Positions 11,249 to 24,204 are shown, numbered from the stretch's first letter. The stretch is DNA of 64,000 nucleotides from Hyparrhenia diplandra (GCA_015847255.1 JADLZK010009192.1:102111-166110), one strand, 5' to 3'. Program-made: numbers and translations. Notes: generated by a model from the letters alone, not told the origin.

Positions 11249-12580
11249 CTTGCATTGTATAGCAAATGGAAGTAAATCATCAATAAACAGGTATGCATAT
11301 TTTCTTTAAAAATGGTATTATTACTGAAACAAAACAACATTAAGTATTTCTAGCATCTACTATTTTAACTATTCTAATATATAATGGCACACTGCTAAGA
11401 AAAGCACATTATCACGGGAAGGAAATAACTACAGCTAGCTTAGTACTTAAACAAAAGAGCACCTCTATATTTGAATAGTTACCACCACACGGCCCGCTTA
11501 GTAGCAAGTCATTGTTGTGCTGCTGAACTGTCAGAGCTTAACAGTCTACTCAGTGTGTGCATCCACCAATCTATTTAAAGCACACGTTTGTAGCCATATC
11601 TCACATTGTGTAAACACAACATGTCTCTCTGGCATTGCAAATAATAATAATCGGATTCAGAAAACACTCACAGCACTGAGAAAAAGAAAAAGCCCTGGCC
11701 ACTATGCTGCAGCATCTTACCAAAGGTGCGATGTACATGGATCCCAAGCACTAAAAATGTCTATAAAATAATTTACCCATACACCACTGCAGTTACCTTT
11801 CAAAGCTTGTTGCACTGCACAACCAAGTCTCTTGAAGTGAGATTGATAATGACTTAAAACGCTAGGTTAATTGGAAGTGTCAGAGTGTTGTAGGCAAGAC
11901 CTGCATTGCAACCACTGACAATAGTAAAAAAAATAACACTCCGTGGCTACAGCAAGCTAAACATTGTGAAAGTTTGGCATATTGAAATACGATGCCCCAT
12001 GAGATGCATGCCAAACATTGCGAAAGTTGCAAACTCACAGGCTACAGCGAAACATGTGAATACGATGTCAGACGAAGAAGTTAAGAACCAAATAAATATA
12101 TTGAAACTCCGTGGCTCCGCCCGACGTGACGCTCTGGCCGGCCAGGCGCCCCTGCCACTACCACGCTCCGGACATAGCCAATTGAGTTTATCATGGTTGC
12201 TGGTTCAACTCTGAAGGAAACCATTGAACAATCAAATTATAAAACCAGAAAAGAAACAGAGATGCCAAGAACTTGGGACAACATAATCGCTTACTGTGTG
12301 GTTGTGTGTGTGTCTGTCTCATCCGCTTGAAGGCGTCGCGGGTGCGCCGGATCGAGGGAATCGAAGGGAGTACCAGGTGCCCTCCGCGCCGGAGCCAAAG
12401 GACGACCGCCGTGGGGAGGCCGGGAGTGGGGGTGTCGAGTCGCTCTCCACGACGGCGCCGCGGCGGCAGCCAGGCATGTGCCGGATCAAGGGGATTCGAG
12501 TGAGCTCGATGATCCACGGACTGCAGGGCAAGGGAGAGGGCGGTGCGTGCTGGCGGCGGGCTGGTGGCGAGAGGGTGAGG
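11249..12580. other. intergenic or intron-like sequence
   Basis: AT-rich to about 12100, then GC-richer. A minus-strand frame at about 12320-12510 (MPGCRRGAVVESDS...) could be a first exon belonging with the minus-strand exons at 10922-11248, but nothing proves it. Confidence 0.25.
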
Positions 12581-13032
12581 GTTGAGAGATCAAGAAAGAA
12601 GGAACGCACGCCGGGGCCATGATTGACGTCTGGTGATCGGCGGGGACGGTGACGGTGGGCACTTCGCACGTCGATCTCGTGCCGATGATGGGATTGTTTC
12701 CTATGTTTGCACCTGTGGTTTCCTTCTAAAGAGGGAGAGTTTTTTTTTTTACGGAGGCCAGAATTGCTGCGCTGGTATAGGTGATCATTGTGTTGGGGAG
12801 GACGTCGTTGAGAGATCAAGAAAGAAGGAACGCACGCCGGGGCCATGATTGACGTCTGGTGATCGGCGGGGACGGTGACGGTGGGCACTTCGCACGTCGA
12901 TCTCGTGCCGATGATGGGATTGTTTCCTATTTTTGCACCTGTGGTTTCCTTCTAAAGAGGGAGAGTTTTTTTTTTTACGGAGGCCAGAATTGCTGCGCTG
13001 GTATAGGTGATCATTGTGTTGGGGGAGGACGT
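12581..13032. repeat. 226-bp tandem duplication
   Basis: The segment beginning GTTGAGAGATCAAGAAAG at 12581 is repeated from 12807 with nearly the same sequence (differences include an ATGTTT/ATTTTT change and one G in the GGGG run). Both copies include the poly-T run near 12740/12966. The near identity means the duplication is recent. Confidence 0.9.
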
Positions 13033-13139
13033 CCTTGACTTTCTAAATTTGTCGTGCGTGATTGTAGGAGTTATTTACTTTCCATTTTTTCCATGCGGGT
13101 TGGATGGCTGGTTCGCATCGCGGAGAGAAAAGTGAGGTC

Positions 13140-13310
13140 AAATTTTTTTGACACCAAACCGTGGTCTTACTTTCATCCTTTTTATGTTGTAAAGATATCT
13201 AAAATACAAAGAAGAGCAGTAAATATAATTTTAAACTATACAAATCCACTCATATTATTTTTCAAATACAAAAACTCAAACACATAAGAAGTTGAATTTT
13301 GATCTTCGAA
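13140..13310. repeat. MITE-like relic
   Basis: AT-rich segment with phrases (AATCCACTCATATTATTTTT, AAAAACTCAAACA) shared in diverged form with the MITE inserted in the SINA-like gene at 49490-49712. It looks like an old relative of that family without clear ends. Confidence 0.35.
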
Positions 13311-13743
13311 AACATTATTAAAAACCAGGACACTGGGGGACGGCGCCCCACGGGTATCTCATTAAGAAGAAGATCTTACTCACTAGGATCGCGGAAAACC
13401 CTCGAACGCCAGCCGCCCGGCCGGCATGGGAGCCCACACATTAAAAGTGAGATGGGTCACATTCCCGTGAGATGTGTCGGGCTTCACACCATAAATCTTT
13501 GGCACACGGGGGGGCGAGGGGATTTTTTCTTTGGGAAATCATGCGTCCGAGAGGGACTCAAACCCATGACACAGGCCCTCCCAACCGGTAGAGTGCTCAC
13601 CAACCGAAGCTATGCTGTTATGAGGAATCTGCTATAGGAACCCAAGCGGTTACCCCAAAAGTCGCCGTCAAAATCAAACATCACTCTCGAGTACAGTCCA
13701 CAGTAGCGCACGCGCATTCCACACTCCAGTGCTCCGCTTCATC
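13311..13743. other. upstream region of the SWI3D-like gene
   Basis: No gene. 13330-13640 has mixed GC-rich sequence with runs such as CACGGGGGGGCGAGGGG and may be an old transposon fragment. The last 100 bp would contain the promoter and 5' UTR, but no convincing TATA box is seen. Confidence 0.3.
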
Positions 13744-16700
13744 ATGGAGCCCAAACCCTCGCCGCCGCCGCCGCCGCCGGCCGCCCCTTCGCGCCGCCGT
13801 GGGGCAGCAACCAAGCGCAAGGGAGAAGGCCGCATCCGCGGCGCCCTCCTTGCCCCCGCCACCGAAAACGCCAGGCCCGGGATTGCGGACCCGTCGACCC
13901 TCCGCCGTCCCTTCCGCCACCTCAACCGCGCAGCCGCCAGCCCGCCCGCAAGCCGCGGCGCAAGCCCGCACGAAAGAAATCGAAGCAGCGCTCCGTGAAT
14001 GCGCCGCCCGCGCAGGAGGAGGAGGAGAAGGAGGGCCCGCCGCCGTCACCGCCTCGCGCGCAGGAGGAGGAGGGCCCGCCACCGCCGTCGCCGTCTCCTC
14101 CGCCTCCGCCGCCGCCACCACGGCCGTCGCTGGAGGAGGAGGTCGAGGCCGTTCTGTCCCGCGGCCCTGGCGTCCACGTCGTACCCACCTTCGCCGGTAA
14201 GCCTCCCGCATTCGGACAGTATTTAAACATGGGATACCCCGCTTTCTAGATTCGTCAATGTGGCCTTGTTGGTTGGCAATTTGAATTAAATTAATAAAGT
14301 CTTTGGGTCGCACATGGCCTGTAAAGAGGAACTTTCCATTCTAGCGTCTTGTTTGGATTCAACTGCTACAAGCTGCACTCCCGTGCCGGTTATGCAATAG
14401 TCAACGAGCATATGGTTATATATCTGAATTTGTTACCAATTATCATGCTGTCATTTCTATGCCTATTTTTTTCCGTGGTTGAAATTACAACTGATCTTCT
14501 GCTATTTAATACCAAATAAACGATTTTCACATGGCATTGCATATGCCCAGAACCGTAAGTACATTCATGCATTGTGTCATTCAGCCAGCCTACGGAAATT
14601 ACCATATTCATCCCATAGGCTATCTCTGTGCACAATACGCACAAAATATATCAATCCTTCTGCACTAATGCAGTGTCATCCCATAGTGCAATTTTAGCCT
14701 AATATAAATTGGCTGAGTATTACTGCAACATTTATACCTTTTTTACTCATTCTTTTTAAGGATTAAAGAAATTAGTTCTGTCCTCGTGAAAAGTGAAACA
14801 TTTCTGCCTCATTCCTCACCTTTGCTGGTAAAGAACACCCTCAGAACATTAGTAAATGTGATACATTTACTTATCTTTTTCATGAATGTGATGTCTTGGC
14901 AACCAAATTCTAAGGTCTACCATGTTAACATGCTTGCAAGGAAACACTTTTAATTCTAGTGCCTAGTTGTGGTTCAACTGCTAGCAGCTACATTCACGTG
15001 TCAGTTTGTGTAAAGATGCAATAATCAAGAACCATTCATTTCTCTGAATGCTCTCTTACGCTCGTCTCCTTGAATTTGAATTAGGTTAAAATTGGTCTTC
15101 TGCAATATAATGATAAATGCCAAATAAATAATTTTAACATGATATTGCATAAGTGGAGCACCTTGTGTGCATTAATGTATTAAATCATATCGCCAGCCTA
15201 CAGAAATTACAGTATTGACAAAACAACACTATAAGACATGTCTCGTAGTTCATACTTAACTTTTAGGAGTTAGGACATCTTCTGCGATACAGGCACTTCC
15301 TTTGGTTGTGCATGTGGTGCATCATAGCTGGGCTTACATGTATATTGCATCAGCCATAGTCTTCTTGATGCTATCCACAGTAGAAGTAACATGACTATGC
15401 AAGTTGTTTCACACCCACCATTTTCTATGACCATCTTCCATTTTATAAACCTGGAAAATCATGTATGTTTCATTTTCTGTGAATGTCCTACTTGTCTGGT
15501 AATTACACAATGACTTTAGTTAAACCAATAAACATGTAATTTTTTTTTGTATATCGTTTTAGAACATATGTGTAACATGGCAAACTTATGGGGATAGCTA
15601 TTTGCTATAACATAAAGCAGAAACAGTTCTTTTGGTGCCTTGTATCTGTTAATTGCACTATGTGATCCTTAATTTGAGGCTTTGATCTTATCATCTGTCA
15701 TTCGATACTATCTGTAATGTTCTGGAGCTACAGTACATAAAATGCTAATCGTTTTTTTTAGCGTAAAAATGCATCTGATGTCCTTGCATGCTGGAGCTTC
15801 ATAAAATTGCATCGCACTTGAATATTGTACTGTATTATTGTTTGTCTTCTTTACTTGTTTGCTATTTCCTGAAGGATGGTTTTCGTGGAAGGAAATTCAC
15901 CCCATCGAGAAGCAAATGTTGGCTACATTTTTGATGGGAAATCAGAGAGACGGACACGGAGATATACTTGGGGATTAGAAATTTGATCATGAACAAGTTC
16001 CACTTTAATCCTGAAGTGCATCTGGAGTCCAAAGATTTGTGTGAGTTGTCAATTGGGGAGATGGATGCTCGTCTGGTAATCTTGGAGTTTTTGGCTCATT
16101 GGGGCTTAGTTAATTTCCACCCTTTTCCACCAGTTACGCAAGAATGCAAGCTGGTTGAGTGTAAAAGTAGTGCTGAGATAGAGGATGAAATTTCGCTGGT
16201 TGAGAAGTTATTTCAATTTGAAACAGTTCATTCGTACCTGGTACCTGTTTCAAAGAAAGCTGAAGCAATATCTCCAGTTCAGTTCACTAGCTTGCTTCCT
16301 GAGCCTACCCTAGCTCAAGACGCGATAGGTGCATCTGAGTCTTCTGTTGAGTATCATTGCAACTCCTGCTCAGTTGATTGTTCAAGAAAGCGCTATCATT
16401 GTAAGACTCAGGTCAGTTTCACTGCTCCAAGATAATGACTTGCATCCCTGTGTGTTTTTCTATAGTGTTTTATCCACAAATGTTTGAGAATTTATTGTGT
16501 AGTGCTGAAATGTTAGTCATACATTGTTATAAGCTTTGGAGAAAACAGAACAAAGGCTGTAGGAGAACACGGAGAAACAGCTCAGCAAATAGGGTTGGAT
16601 GAGATGTATGTGATGTGATGAGACAATGAGACATATACTTTTGTTTCTTGCTTCCTCATAGATGATCCCATGTATACATTCAGTAGTTCCTATAAGATAC

Positions 16701-19700
16701 TGTGCTGTCGAAGTTGAATTGAGGTGCCTGTTTCTTCTTTTCTTATTTATGATGTGATGCCTCCTTGTTCCTCCTAGGTTGTGGTGTTGTTTGTGTTTTT
16801 AAAAATATTGAACTAACCAACTAGTAGATAAAGACATTTAGCTAACTGATAATTGTTAGAATCTAACTAAAAAATCAACGTAATAAAAAAGGATTTGATG
16901 TGCTGTTCCTTCCGTGCTGTTGTTTTCACCCATATGGCCAGTTGGATGGCATACCTTGACATATAAAATCGTATGTACAATCTGTGCTATTTGGGGAATA
17001 TAAGGATGCACAACCAACCAACCTAGTGCACTTTCCATTAAGAATTTGTGAATTACTCCATGGACTGGATCAAGGTAATGAGAATCAGAATAGCGATGAT
17101 TTTCGCTTCCTTGTATTTCCCTGTATCTATATGTTTGCATTTTTATTGACATATTGGCTGGTGAGCTGACAGTTATACTGAAAAAGAAAAAGTTATGCCA
17201 AGATAGGCACAAAACAAAAAATGGCTGTGGCTAGACAAAGCATATGCTCGTTGCAATGAACAAGCGAGTATCCAAGTTCTCGCTTCTACCTTGCACCTTG
17301 GTAGGAGTAGGATTTCTTTTTCTCTTTATGTTCCAAATTGCATGCACTGTCCATTCCACACCCACCCAACATGCTAGGATCACCAAAATCCAGACCCCAC
17401 ATTTTGGGATGTTGTGGTTGCCCATGGTTGACCACCAAGGCACAAACTGTGGAGTGAGTTGATGGGAAACGTCTATGGTTGAAGATGAAGCTCTGGTACT
17501 ACGCAAGTGACAAGATGCTCCCAGATACTTTATCATCTATTTGAAAAATCAACCACCTAGCTTACTTAGGTGACTTGTAGCTGCTATGGACCACTCTCAC
17601 GGTCCCTACCACTGTGTTATGAACTTATGATCAAAGGAACATTAGAGATAAACATCGCTGGGAGGATTGCTCGGCGGCACCAGCTGCAGGGGAGGCCTAA
17701 TCCTATCTCCTGTGTTGCACATGAGGGAGGGCTGGGGCCTGGGCTGTCCCTGGTCCCTGCTTCACATCCACAAGGCCACAATACAATGTACCTAATGACC
17801 ACCTGGCATGCCTAATTGGTGATTAGCGCTAGGTTCCACCCAATTGGCTTCCTAACAGTGCCTTTTTGAATACTTTGTAAGTGGCATCTGTAACTGGTTG
17901 ATTCAAATCTCATTATGTTTTATTGAGAAGTTATGCTTGCGCAAGCTGCAGCTGAGTAATTTTTGCTAATTGGTTGACAGCTTATCTTTTGAGTTAAGAA
18001 ATGATATATGTTTTTAGTCTCGCGATAAACTCTATGTAACTAGGTATCATACTTTACCTTGTGCATTATGAACAAAACAGATGAATGTTAGGGTGTTGTA
18101 CACTTGTACTCCCAAAAGGGACAACCTTTAGCTTTACATGAGCTTAACCTCAGCGTGACTATTTTCAGTTACATCACAGTATGTTCACCTAGTGGTTTCG
18201 CTGCGCATATTTTAGATGTCTGGCCATGCAACCATCTTATTGTGGCACATTTACTCTGTCACAAAAGACTATCTAATGATTGTTACTGTCTGATATATTT
18301 GTTATTTATTTGGGGGTCCAATGCTGATTAATTTCATCTTAATCATTTCCAGGTAGACTTTGATTTTTGTTCTGAGTGCTACAATGAAGGAAAATTTGAT
18401 GAAGGCATGTCAAAAGCTGATTTCATCCTTATGGAATCTGCAGAAGTTCCTGGGTCTGGTGGTTCTAACTGGACTGACCAGGAGACATTGCTTCTTTTGG
18501 AAGCGTTAGAAATTTTCAAAGGAAAAGAATGGGGTGAGATTGCTGAGCATGTTGCTACAAAAACAAAAGAACAGTGCATGTTATACTTCCTTCAAATGCC
18601 AATTTCTGAACCATTTCTAGATGGTGAATATTTCAATGAAACACCCCAGAAGATCACAGAACAGGATTCAGGAATTGGTCCTTCTGATCTACCTGATGAA
18701 ATGGATGTAGATGGTAATGTAGAAGGAAAAGAGAGCACTGATGAAAAAGATTACAAGAAAACAAATTCTATTTCTTCAGAAACAAGAACAAAATTAGCTA
18801 ACCAAAATGCTTCTGAGAAAGAGGATACCATAGATGCAGGTGATGATGATCTAGTTGCTTCCATTGATGATGAATCAAATAAATCTCCATTGATGGATCC
18901 TGCACATAAGAAAGATTCTGCTAATGCTGATGTCTCTGGAGAACACACATCCGACTTTGTTATTGATGTCCTGAGATCTACTTTTGAAGCAGTTGATCAC
19001 TTTCTGGGCCAAGAGGACTTGGGTTCATTTGCCGAAGCGGGAAATCCTGTGATGACACTAGTGAGTACACACTTCTGAGTTTGTTAATCTTTTATAGTTT
19101 ATTACATACATGATGAGCTCTCTTTGATGCTTGGATAAATAACCTGCAGGCTGCATTTTTCGCTTCTCTTGTGGAACGTGATGATGCTGTTTCTTCATGT
19201 TGTCGTTCGCTGAGAGCTATATCAGAGATATCTCCTGCTCTGCAACTAGCAACTGAGCACTGTTTTATTCTTCCAGATCCACCAAGTGACCTCAAAGATC
19301 CAACTTCCACTTTCAGGTAATGTAACTTATCATAGGATGCTTGTTTGGTGTAGACCTGCAAGTGACAAATTTTACTGATATAAAAAAAATGGACTTGTAG
19401 TGCTTGCACAGGCGGTGAGTGCCAAGAAGGCGCTGTTACTACTCAAAATGTGAACGATACTGATAAAGATAGCAGTGAAAGGGAAGAGAATGATTTAGGT
19501 CTCGAAAAGGAGAATGCTACATTCACCTCACAGAAAGAGCACCTGGAATTATCTGACACAAAGGAAAGAGGTCCCGAGGCAGAGGCCAAATCCAACGGCA
19601 CAAAGGATTCTGATAATCCAATTACTAAGGTGGACAGTAGTGTAGCATCTGATAAGATGAGAGATGGGTGTAATGCTAATTCCATTTCATCTTCTGCTAC

Positions 19701-21405
19701 TTCAAACAATGCAACTGAACCTAGTTCCATGGCTTCCCAAGAAGCCAGTGCAGCAAGTACAAAGAACACAACTAACCCTGAACAAGTTGAAGGGGACAAA
19801 CCAAGTTCTGAGGAATTACCATCTGATGTTTCACCTTCACAAGGAAAGGCAGAGCCCAAGAAGATTGAACATGCACCTGCTGCCCCATCTAGTATACAAC
19901 ATTCTGAGTGCAAACAAACTGGAAACGGCAACAGTGAAGGTACTTCATTCAGCCTTCTACAAATTTTCTCAAAGTCACTTTATATATTATTTTATTTGTT
20001 TTCATTACAAAGTATTGAGGAATCTGCCTTAGTCCTGGGGTTCCAAACTCCTCTAGAATACCATTCATCTGAAATTAAATTGACCAGTAACAGATTTCCT
20101 AGTTTCCATGGGGATGAAGAAACTGGTTATCTGAAATATAGGATACAAGATTCGATAACTTCAAATAATATACAGTTTTTGCTCCCAGTTTAGTTATTCT
20201 GCTGCAGCTGGTGTTTGTTAATTGGCTTCCTGTGGCTATAGATATGGTCTCCGCTCTCCAGAAACTAAACTTTGACTAAGATGAAGTTTGTGATAGATTA
20301 CTAATGACTACAATTCATTGTCATATGAATGAAACAGTTCTAAGTTGCGGATGTAATTGTTTCTTTTGTGTGTGAAAAATAATGAACATAAAATAGGTTT
20401 CATGACTGACAATTAATAATTAAGGAGTTTAACTCTCATGTTGCATGAGGGGCCTCTATTATGTGGCAGAGGGAGTCATTGTATGTTATATGTGTAGTTT
20501 ATGGTGCATGGCCTTAGCCTCTGTGCTCCATGAGCTCCTCCTTCGGTAGTTCACCCTGGACTTAGTCTTGTAGAGGCATGGTAGTTGTGTTCGTTCAAAA
20601 TCTTAAGAATGGTGTGCCTATCTTTTTTATGTGAGCACTTTGTATGTTTGTGAGTGGTCTCTTTGTGTACTTTGTATTCTCTTCTCAATGCAATGGCATG
20701 CAACTCTCATGGGTTGTTATATAGAAAGTGTACTGTAAATGCAGCCTAACTTTCTTGTCATTTCCCTGAGGTATATGTATTATAAAATAATTTCCATAAT
20801 GTAGAAATAATTTGGTCATATGTCGTCACAGAACCTAAAAGGAATGAAAACATTGCGTCCGATGATGATCCCATAATAAGGCTACAGCGAGCAGCTGGTA
20901 CTGCCATTTCAGCAGCTGCAGTGAAGGCTAAGTTTTTCTTGCGGAGCAGGAGGAGGGTTATATTCGGCAACTAGCTGCACTCGTGATCGAAAAGCAGGTA
21001 CTTCATATGTCATTTCTGTTTTAGTCAAAGCTTCAGATACCAATGTCCCATTGTTTTTAGCTAGGCATAGGTACTAGTACTAGGAAATTTTAGAAGTATT
21101 TATACCTGTTCTCTTTTACCAAATGCTGTGTGCATTGCCTCTGCCTCATGACATCGTATCTCATGCAGTTTCAGAAGATAGAAACAAAAATGTCGTTCTT
21201 CACTGAAATTGAAAACTTGGTCTTACGATCGAGAGAATCAACAGAGAGGATGCGGAAGAAGCTTCTGTTGGAGCGGAACATGATAATTGCTTCTCGAATG
21301 GGTGCAGCAGCAGCTGTGGCGGCTTCCAGAACAAACCAGCAGGGTGCTCCGGGGACAAGACTCCCAGTAGGGTATGCCTTGAATCCGCAGCTGAGGCGCC
21401 CTTGA
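13744..21405 (+). CDS. SWI3D: SWI/SNF complex subunit SWI3D-like (SWIRM, ZZ, SANT), with frameshifts
   Basis: Core subunit of plant SWI/SNF (BAF-type) nucleosome remodelling complexes, nuclear. Seven exons: 13744-14196, 15875-16411, 18353-19060, 19150-19316, 19401-19939, 20832-20997, 21169-21405, all with GT/AG borders and matching phases. Exon 1 starts MEPKPSPPPPPP and is Pro/Glu-rich. Exon 2 has the SWIRM domain (GWFSWKEIHPIEKQM, AHWGLVNFHPFPP) and the start of a ZZ zinc finger (CNSC, CSVDC) that continues in exon 3 (CSECYNEGKFDEGM). Exon 3 has the SANT domain (GSNWTDQETLLLLEAL, WGEIAEHV). Exons 4-5 hold VERDD and an acidic Ser-rich linker. Exons 6-7 hold a helical end (IRLQRAAGTAISAAAV, RMRKKLLLERNMIIASRMG). 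Length of about 930 residues fits the family. Frame breaks: two within exon 1, two in exon 2 (TTTTT at 15928-15932; near 15956), one in exon 6 (poly-T at about 20933). Either sequence error or a young pseudogene. Confidence 0.85.
14338..15260. repeat. diverged duplication inside SWI3D intron 1
   Basis: 14338-14615 and 14955-15215 share blocks in the same order: CTAG..CCTAG/GTCTTG with GATTCAACTGCTA or GGTTCAACTGCTA, then GATCTTCTGC or GGTCTTCTGC, then CCAAATAAA, and finally CCAGCCTAC.GAAATTAC. This is an old direct duplication of about 280 bp. No coding content. Confidence 0.65.
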
Positions 21406-22382
21406 AGCTTAGGTGCTGTGCTGATCCACTGATCCAACCTTGAAACAAGTATATATATGATGATGATGTAGGACTGGCTTTTGTAGGCGTGCTAATCCGC
21501 CTTGTATAAATGTGGCACTATCCTGTCTAGGTTAACTTCTGGGTTTCTGGTGTGGTTACCATGCCATGGTTAACTTTTAGGTAGAATTTATGTAGGAATA
21601 TAATCTCACCCATTATGGATCAGTATTAGTATTAGTATGACTTTGGATTAAGATAAAGGCTTCTATGCTTATCACACGACTCAGCTTTTCTTTTCGTTTT
21701 CGTGTAACCATTAGTTTTCATCTTTATTAATCGCCATGTGACTAGAATCACACTGGCGCCAACAGAGAAGTTGGTGCTGGCCATTTTTACAGAGATGAGT
21801 AACTAAAATAGCCCCACATGCATAGCGTGTAGAATCCAAAGGTCCTGCTTGATGACCTTACGAACAACGTGATTGCAAGCGCATCAAGAAATTAGTATAG
21901 CCGCTTTATTTCCTCCCTAGTACAGGAACCAGAATTTTGGATGTCTCCAAATTCATGCCAATAACAATAGAGCGTAATCCATAGTTTTCATACAAATAGC
22001 AAAAAGTGTATGGTGGGGCCATCACAGTATCACGTGAGCCTTATGGCTGGAACTTTTAATATTTTTTAGTGCCATTTTCAGAATTGTACGGTTGTACCAC
22101 TGTTAGTGTTAGCATTTGAACCTATAGGACAGCTGCTACAGTGTTCAACGAGCTAGCTCATAAGAATGTGTTTATTGTATAAGGAGAGAGAATGATAAGT
22201 TAGCTCTTCATAAAGAGATGAACTTATACATTTTTCTATGATTTATTTATGTGTCTATGCTTATATATTGTTCGTGTACTAACATCTTCAATTATTTTAT
22301 TCCTATTTTTTTAAAAAAAATTGTATGAACAAACAAGTTGAATTTATTGTTGAGTAGCTTTTCATAACCTGACTCCTTTTTC
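21406..22382. other. 3' UTR and intergenic region after SWI3D
   Basis: The first 200 bp is likely 3' UTR. A short inverted motif (GGCGCCAAC...GTTGGTGCTGGCC, 21753-21782) is the only structure seen. The remainder is AT-rich with no gene. Confidence 0.35.
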
Positions 22383-22674
22383 CGACTAGAAATAGAGTAC
22401 ATATAGCAAAAAAATTCTACTTTGGGCCCTGCTTGACTCTGGCCCGCATTGCTGAAGGGGCACGTGACAAAATGCTGACAACAAAATTTCTAAAGTCCAC
22501 GGAATTCTGGCATTTGAAGCCAAGTAGTTGGCATCAAACGGCCTTAGTCTAAACTCAACCGACTCACCTCCACTAATCACTAGTCTGGACTCACCCAACT
22601 CATCTCCACTAATCACATTAACTCGATTGAGCATCACGCACACGTGCACATCAACTCAATATTAGGGCACTCAC
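22383..22674. repeat. direct repeat, copy 1 (with 23900-24204)
   Basis: Shares with copy 2, in order: CTTTGGGCCCTGC, CACGTG.CAAAAT.CTGA, AACTCAACCGACTCACCTCC followed by ACTAATCAC, TGAGCATCAC and ACGTGCACATCAACTC. The two copies are about 1.5 kb apart and clearly diverged. Not coding. Confidence 0.8.
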
Positions 22675-22835
22675 GGTGTGAACTTTATCAGAGTCTGAGT
22701 CTGTTTATTACCTTCTTATTTATTGTAATTTACAAATATCGTAGTATATTTATAGAAGACAGAGGGAGAAAAACAAGTCTCAAGTCTTATTTAGACTCGA
22801 AAACTACAATACCATCGAGGTAATAAATAGCCTTA

Positions 22836-23760
22836 GGCCCCGTTTGGATGTTGGTATTCAGGATTTGGCATTGGCATTAGATGCGTCTAATTCCATTGTT
22901 CGGATGGCCTTGGTATTTGCGGGTGGAAACGAGCTCCAATGATGCATGACATTCCCTCCGCCTGCTCGAGCCTGCCCACAATACCGAGGCCTCCCCATCG
23001 TATTCACCAGAATCAGAGCCTTCCTTCCCCACATGAAAAAGGGTCGCCGCTCCCGAGCTCCAGAACCTCCGCTCCCCTCGTCAGAGGCTGCCCCTCCGCA
23101 CCAGTAGCGCCGCCAGAACCTCCGCCCGCCGGAGGCCGCCCAGGCGGCAGCGCGAGCGCGCCTGAACTCCAAAGCGCGGACGGCGGCAGGGCAAGCTGCG
23201 AGCGGCGGCGTGAGCTCCCGTAGGGTGGGCAGGCGCTAGTGCGAGCGCGCGTGAGGTCGACGGCCAGCGCCCAAGGTCCCCATCAATGGCCAGTGCCCGA
23301 GATCCTCTATCAGCGCCCCTTTCTTCCCCATGACCGACCGATCTCCATCGGCGCCCGCTGCTTTCCCATGGCCGGTCGAGCTCCTCCATCAGCGCACCCT
23401 TCTTCCCCATGGCCAGTCAAGCCTCCCATTAGCGCCCCCTTCTTCCCCATCGTCTGCCGGATGCCAAGATTATTCACCATGGCTGGTCGAGCTCCCTCAT
23501 CGCCATCCCCTTCTTCCCCATGGTCGGTCAAGCTTTCCTATGGCCATGGCTATGAGATTCGTCCACCATGGTCGAGGTCGAGCTCCTCCCATGGTTGTGG
23601 TGGAGCTCGTCCTGTCATGCTCTGCCGTGGTGGTGTCTCAATTCCATGCTTTTGCATCCAAACAACAATATTCGAATTGTACCCATTTCAATGCCATGGT
23701 TGCATTGGTATTGGACCCAATTCAATTCTAGCTCTCTAATATCTACATCCAAAGCAGGCC
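22836..23760. mobile_element. non-autonomous DNA transposon with imperfect inverted ends and internal minisatellite
   Basis: The left end (GGCCCCGTTTGGATGTTGGT, 22836-22855) pairs imperfectly with the right end read in reverse (GGCCTGCTTTGGATGTAGAT, 23760-23741). Subterminal sequence also mirrors (TGGCATTGGCATT near the left, AATGCCATGG.TGCATTGG near the right). The GC-rich core (about 23310-23560) repeats a unit containing CTTCTTCCCCATGG.CGGTC about five times with 35-70 bp spacing. No clear target duplication. The GGCCCCGTTTGG end is typical of grass MITEs. Confidence 0.6.
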
Positions 23761-23899
23761 AATTTTAGACTTTCTGAGTAGAATCTGCGTTGTGAGTCTT
23801 GCCAAGATCCTTTTATATAAGGGCTAATGCTAGAAGGAGATTAATGTGTGTCGCTTTATGAGAGCGTGCAGCCCTCATCGTCTCTGTTGTGCCTGCTTT

Positions 23900-24204
23900 G
23901 TCAGACCAGAACTAGAGTAGCCATAGAAAAAAAAAAACTTTGGGCCCTGCCTGCCTCTAGCTTGCATTTCTAAATTCTGGGTCACGTGGCAAAATTCTGA
24001 ATTAAGGCAAAATGGTACTGACACCAAGATTTTCTAAACTCCACTTGCGTTTGAAGCGAAGGAGTTGCCAACAAATGGCCTTAGTTTGAACTCAACCGAC
24101 TCACCTCCACTAATCACTATTCGAACTCACCCGACTTATCTCAACTAATCACACCAGCTTGCTTGAGCATCACACACGTGCACATCAACTCGACGTAAGG
24201 CCCT
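23900..24204. repeat. direct repeat, copy 2 (with 22383-22674)
   Basis: Diverged second copy of the repeat at 22383-22674; see that entry for shared blocks. A short phrase GCTAATGCTAGAAGGAG also occurs both before (about 23824) and after (about 24220) this copy. Confidence 0.8.

Noticed and set aside
12319..12888. 189-residue minus-strand frame
   Set aside because: Spans the junction of a tandem duplication, so part of it is duplicated sequence; no family motif.
13681..14313. 210-residue minus-strand frame opposite SWI3D exon 1
   Set aside because: It is the reverse complement of a Pro/Glu-rich exon; the plus strand has the recognisable splice donor and joins the SWIRM exon.
19443..19931. 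162-residue minus-strand frame with hydrophobic stretches
   Set aside because: Mirror of SWI3D exon 5, which is in phase with its neighbours on the plus strand.
22383..24204. The paired direct repeats as LTRs
   Set aside because: Diverged, without TG...CA ends or PPT, and the enclosed sequence has inverted ends of its own.
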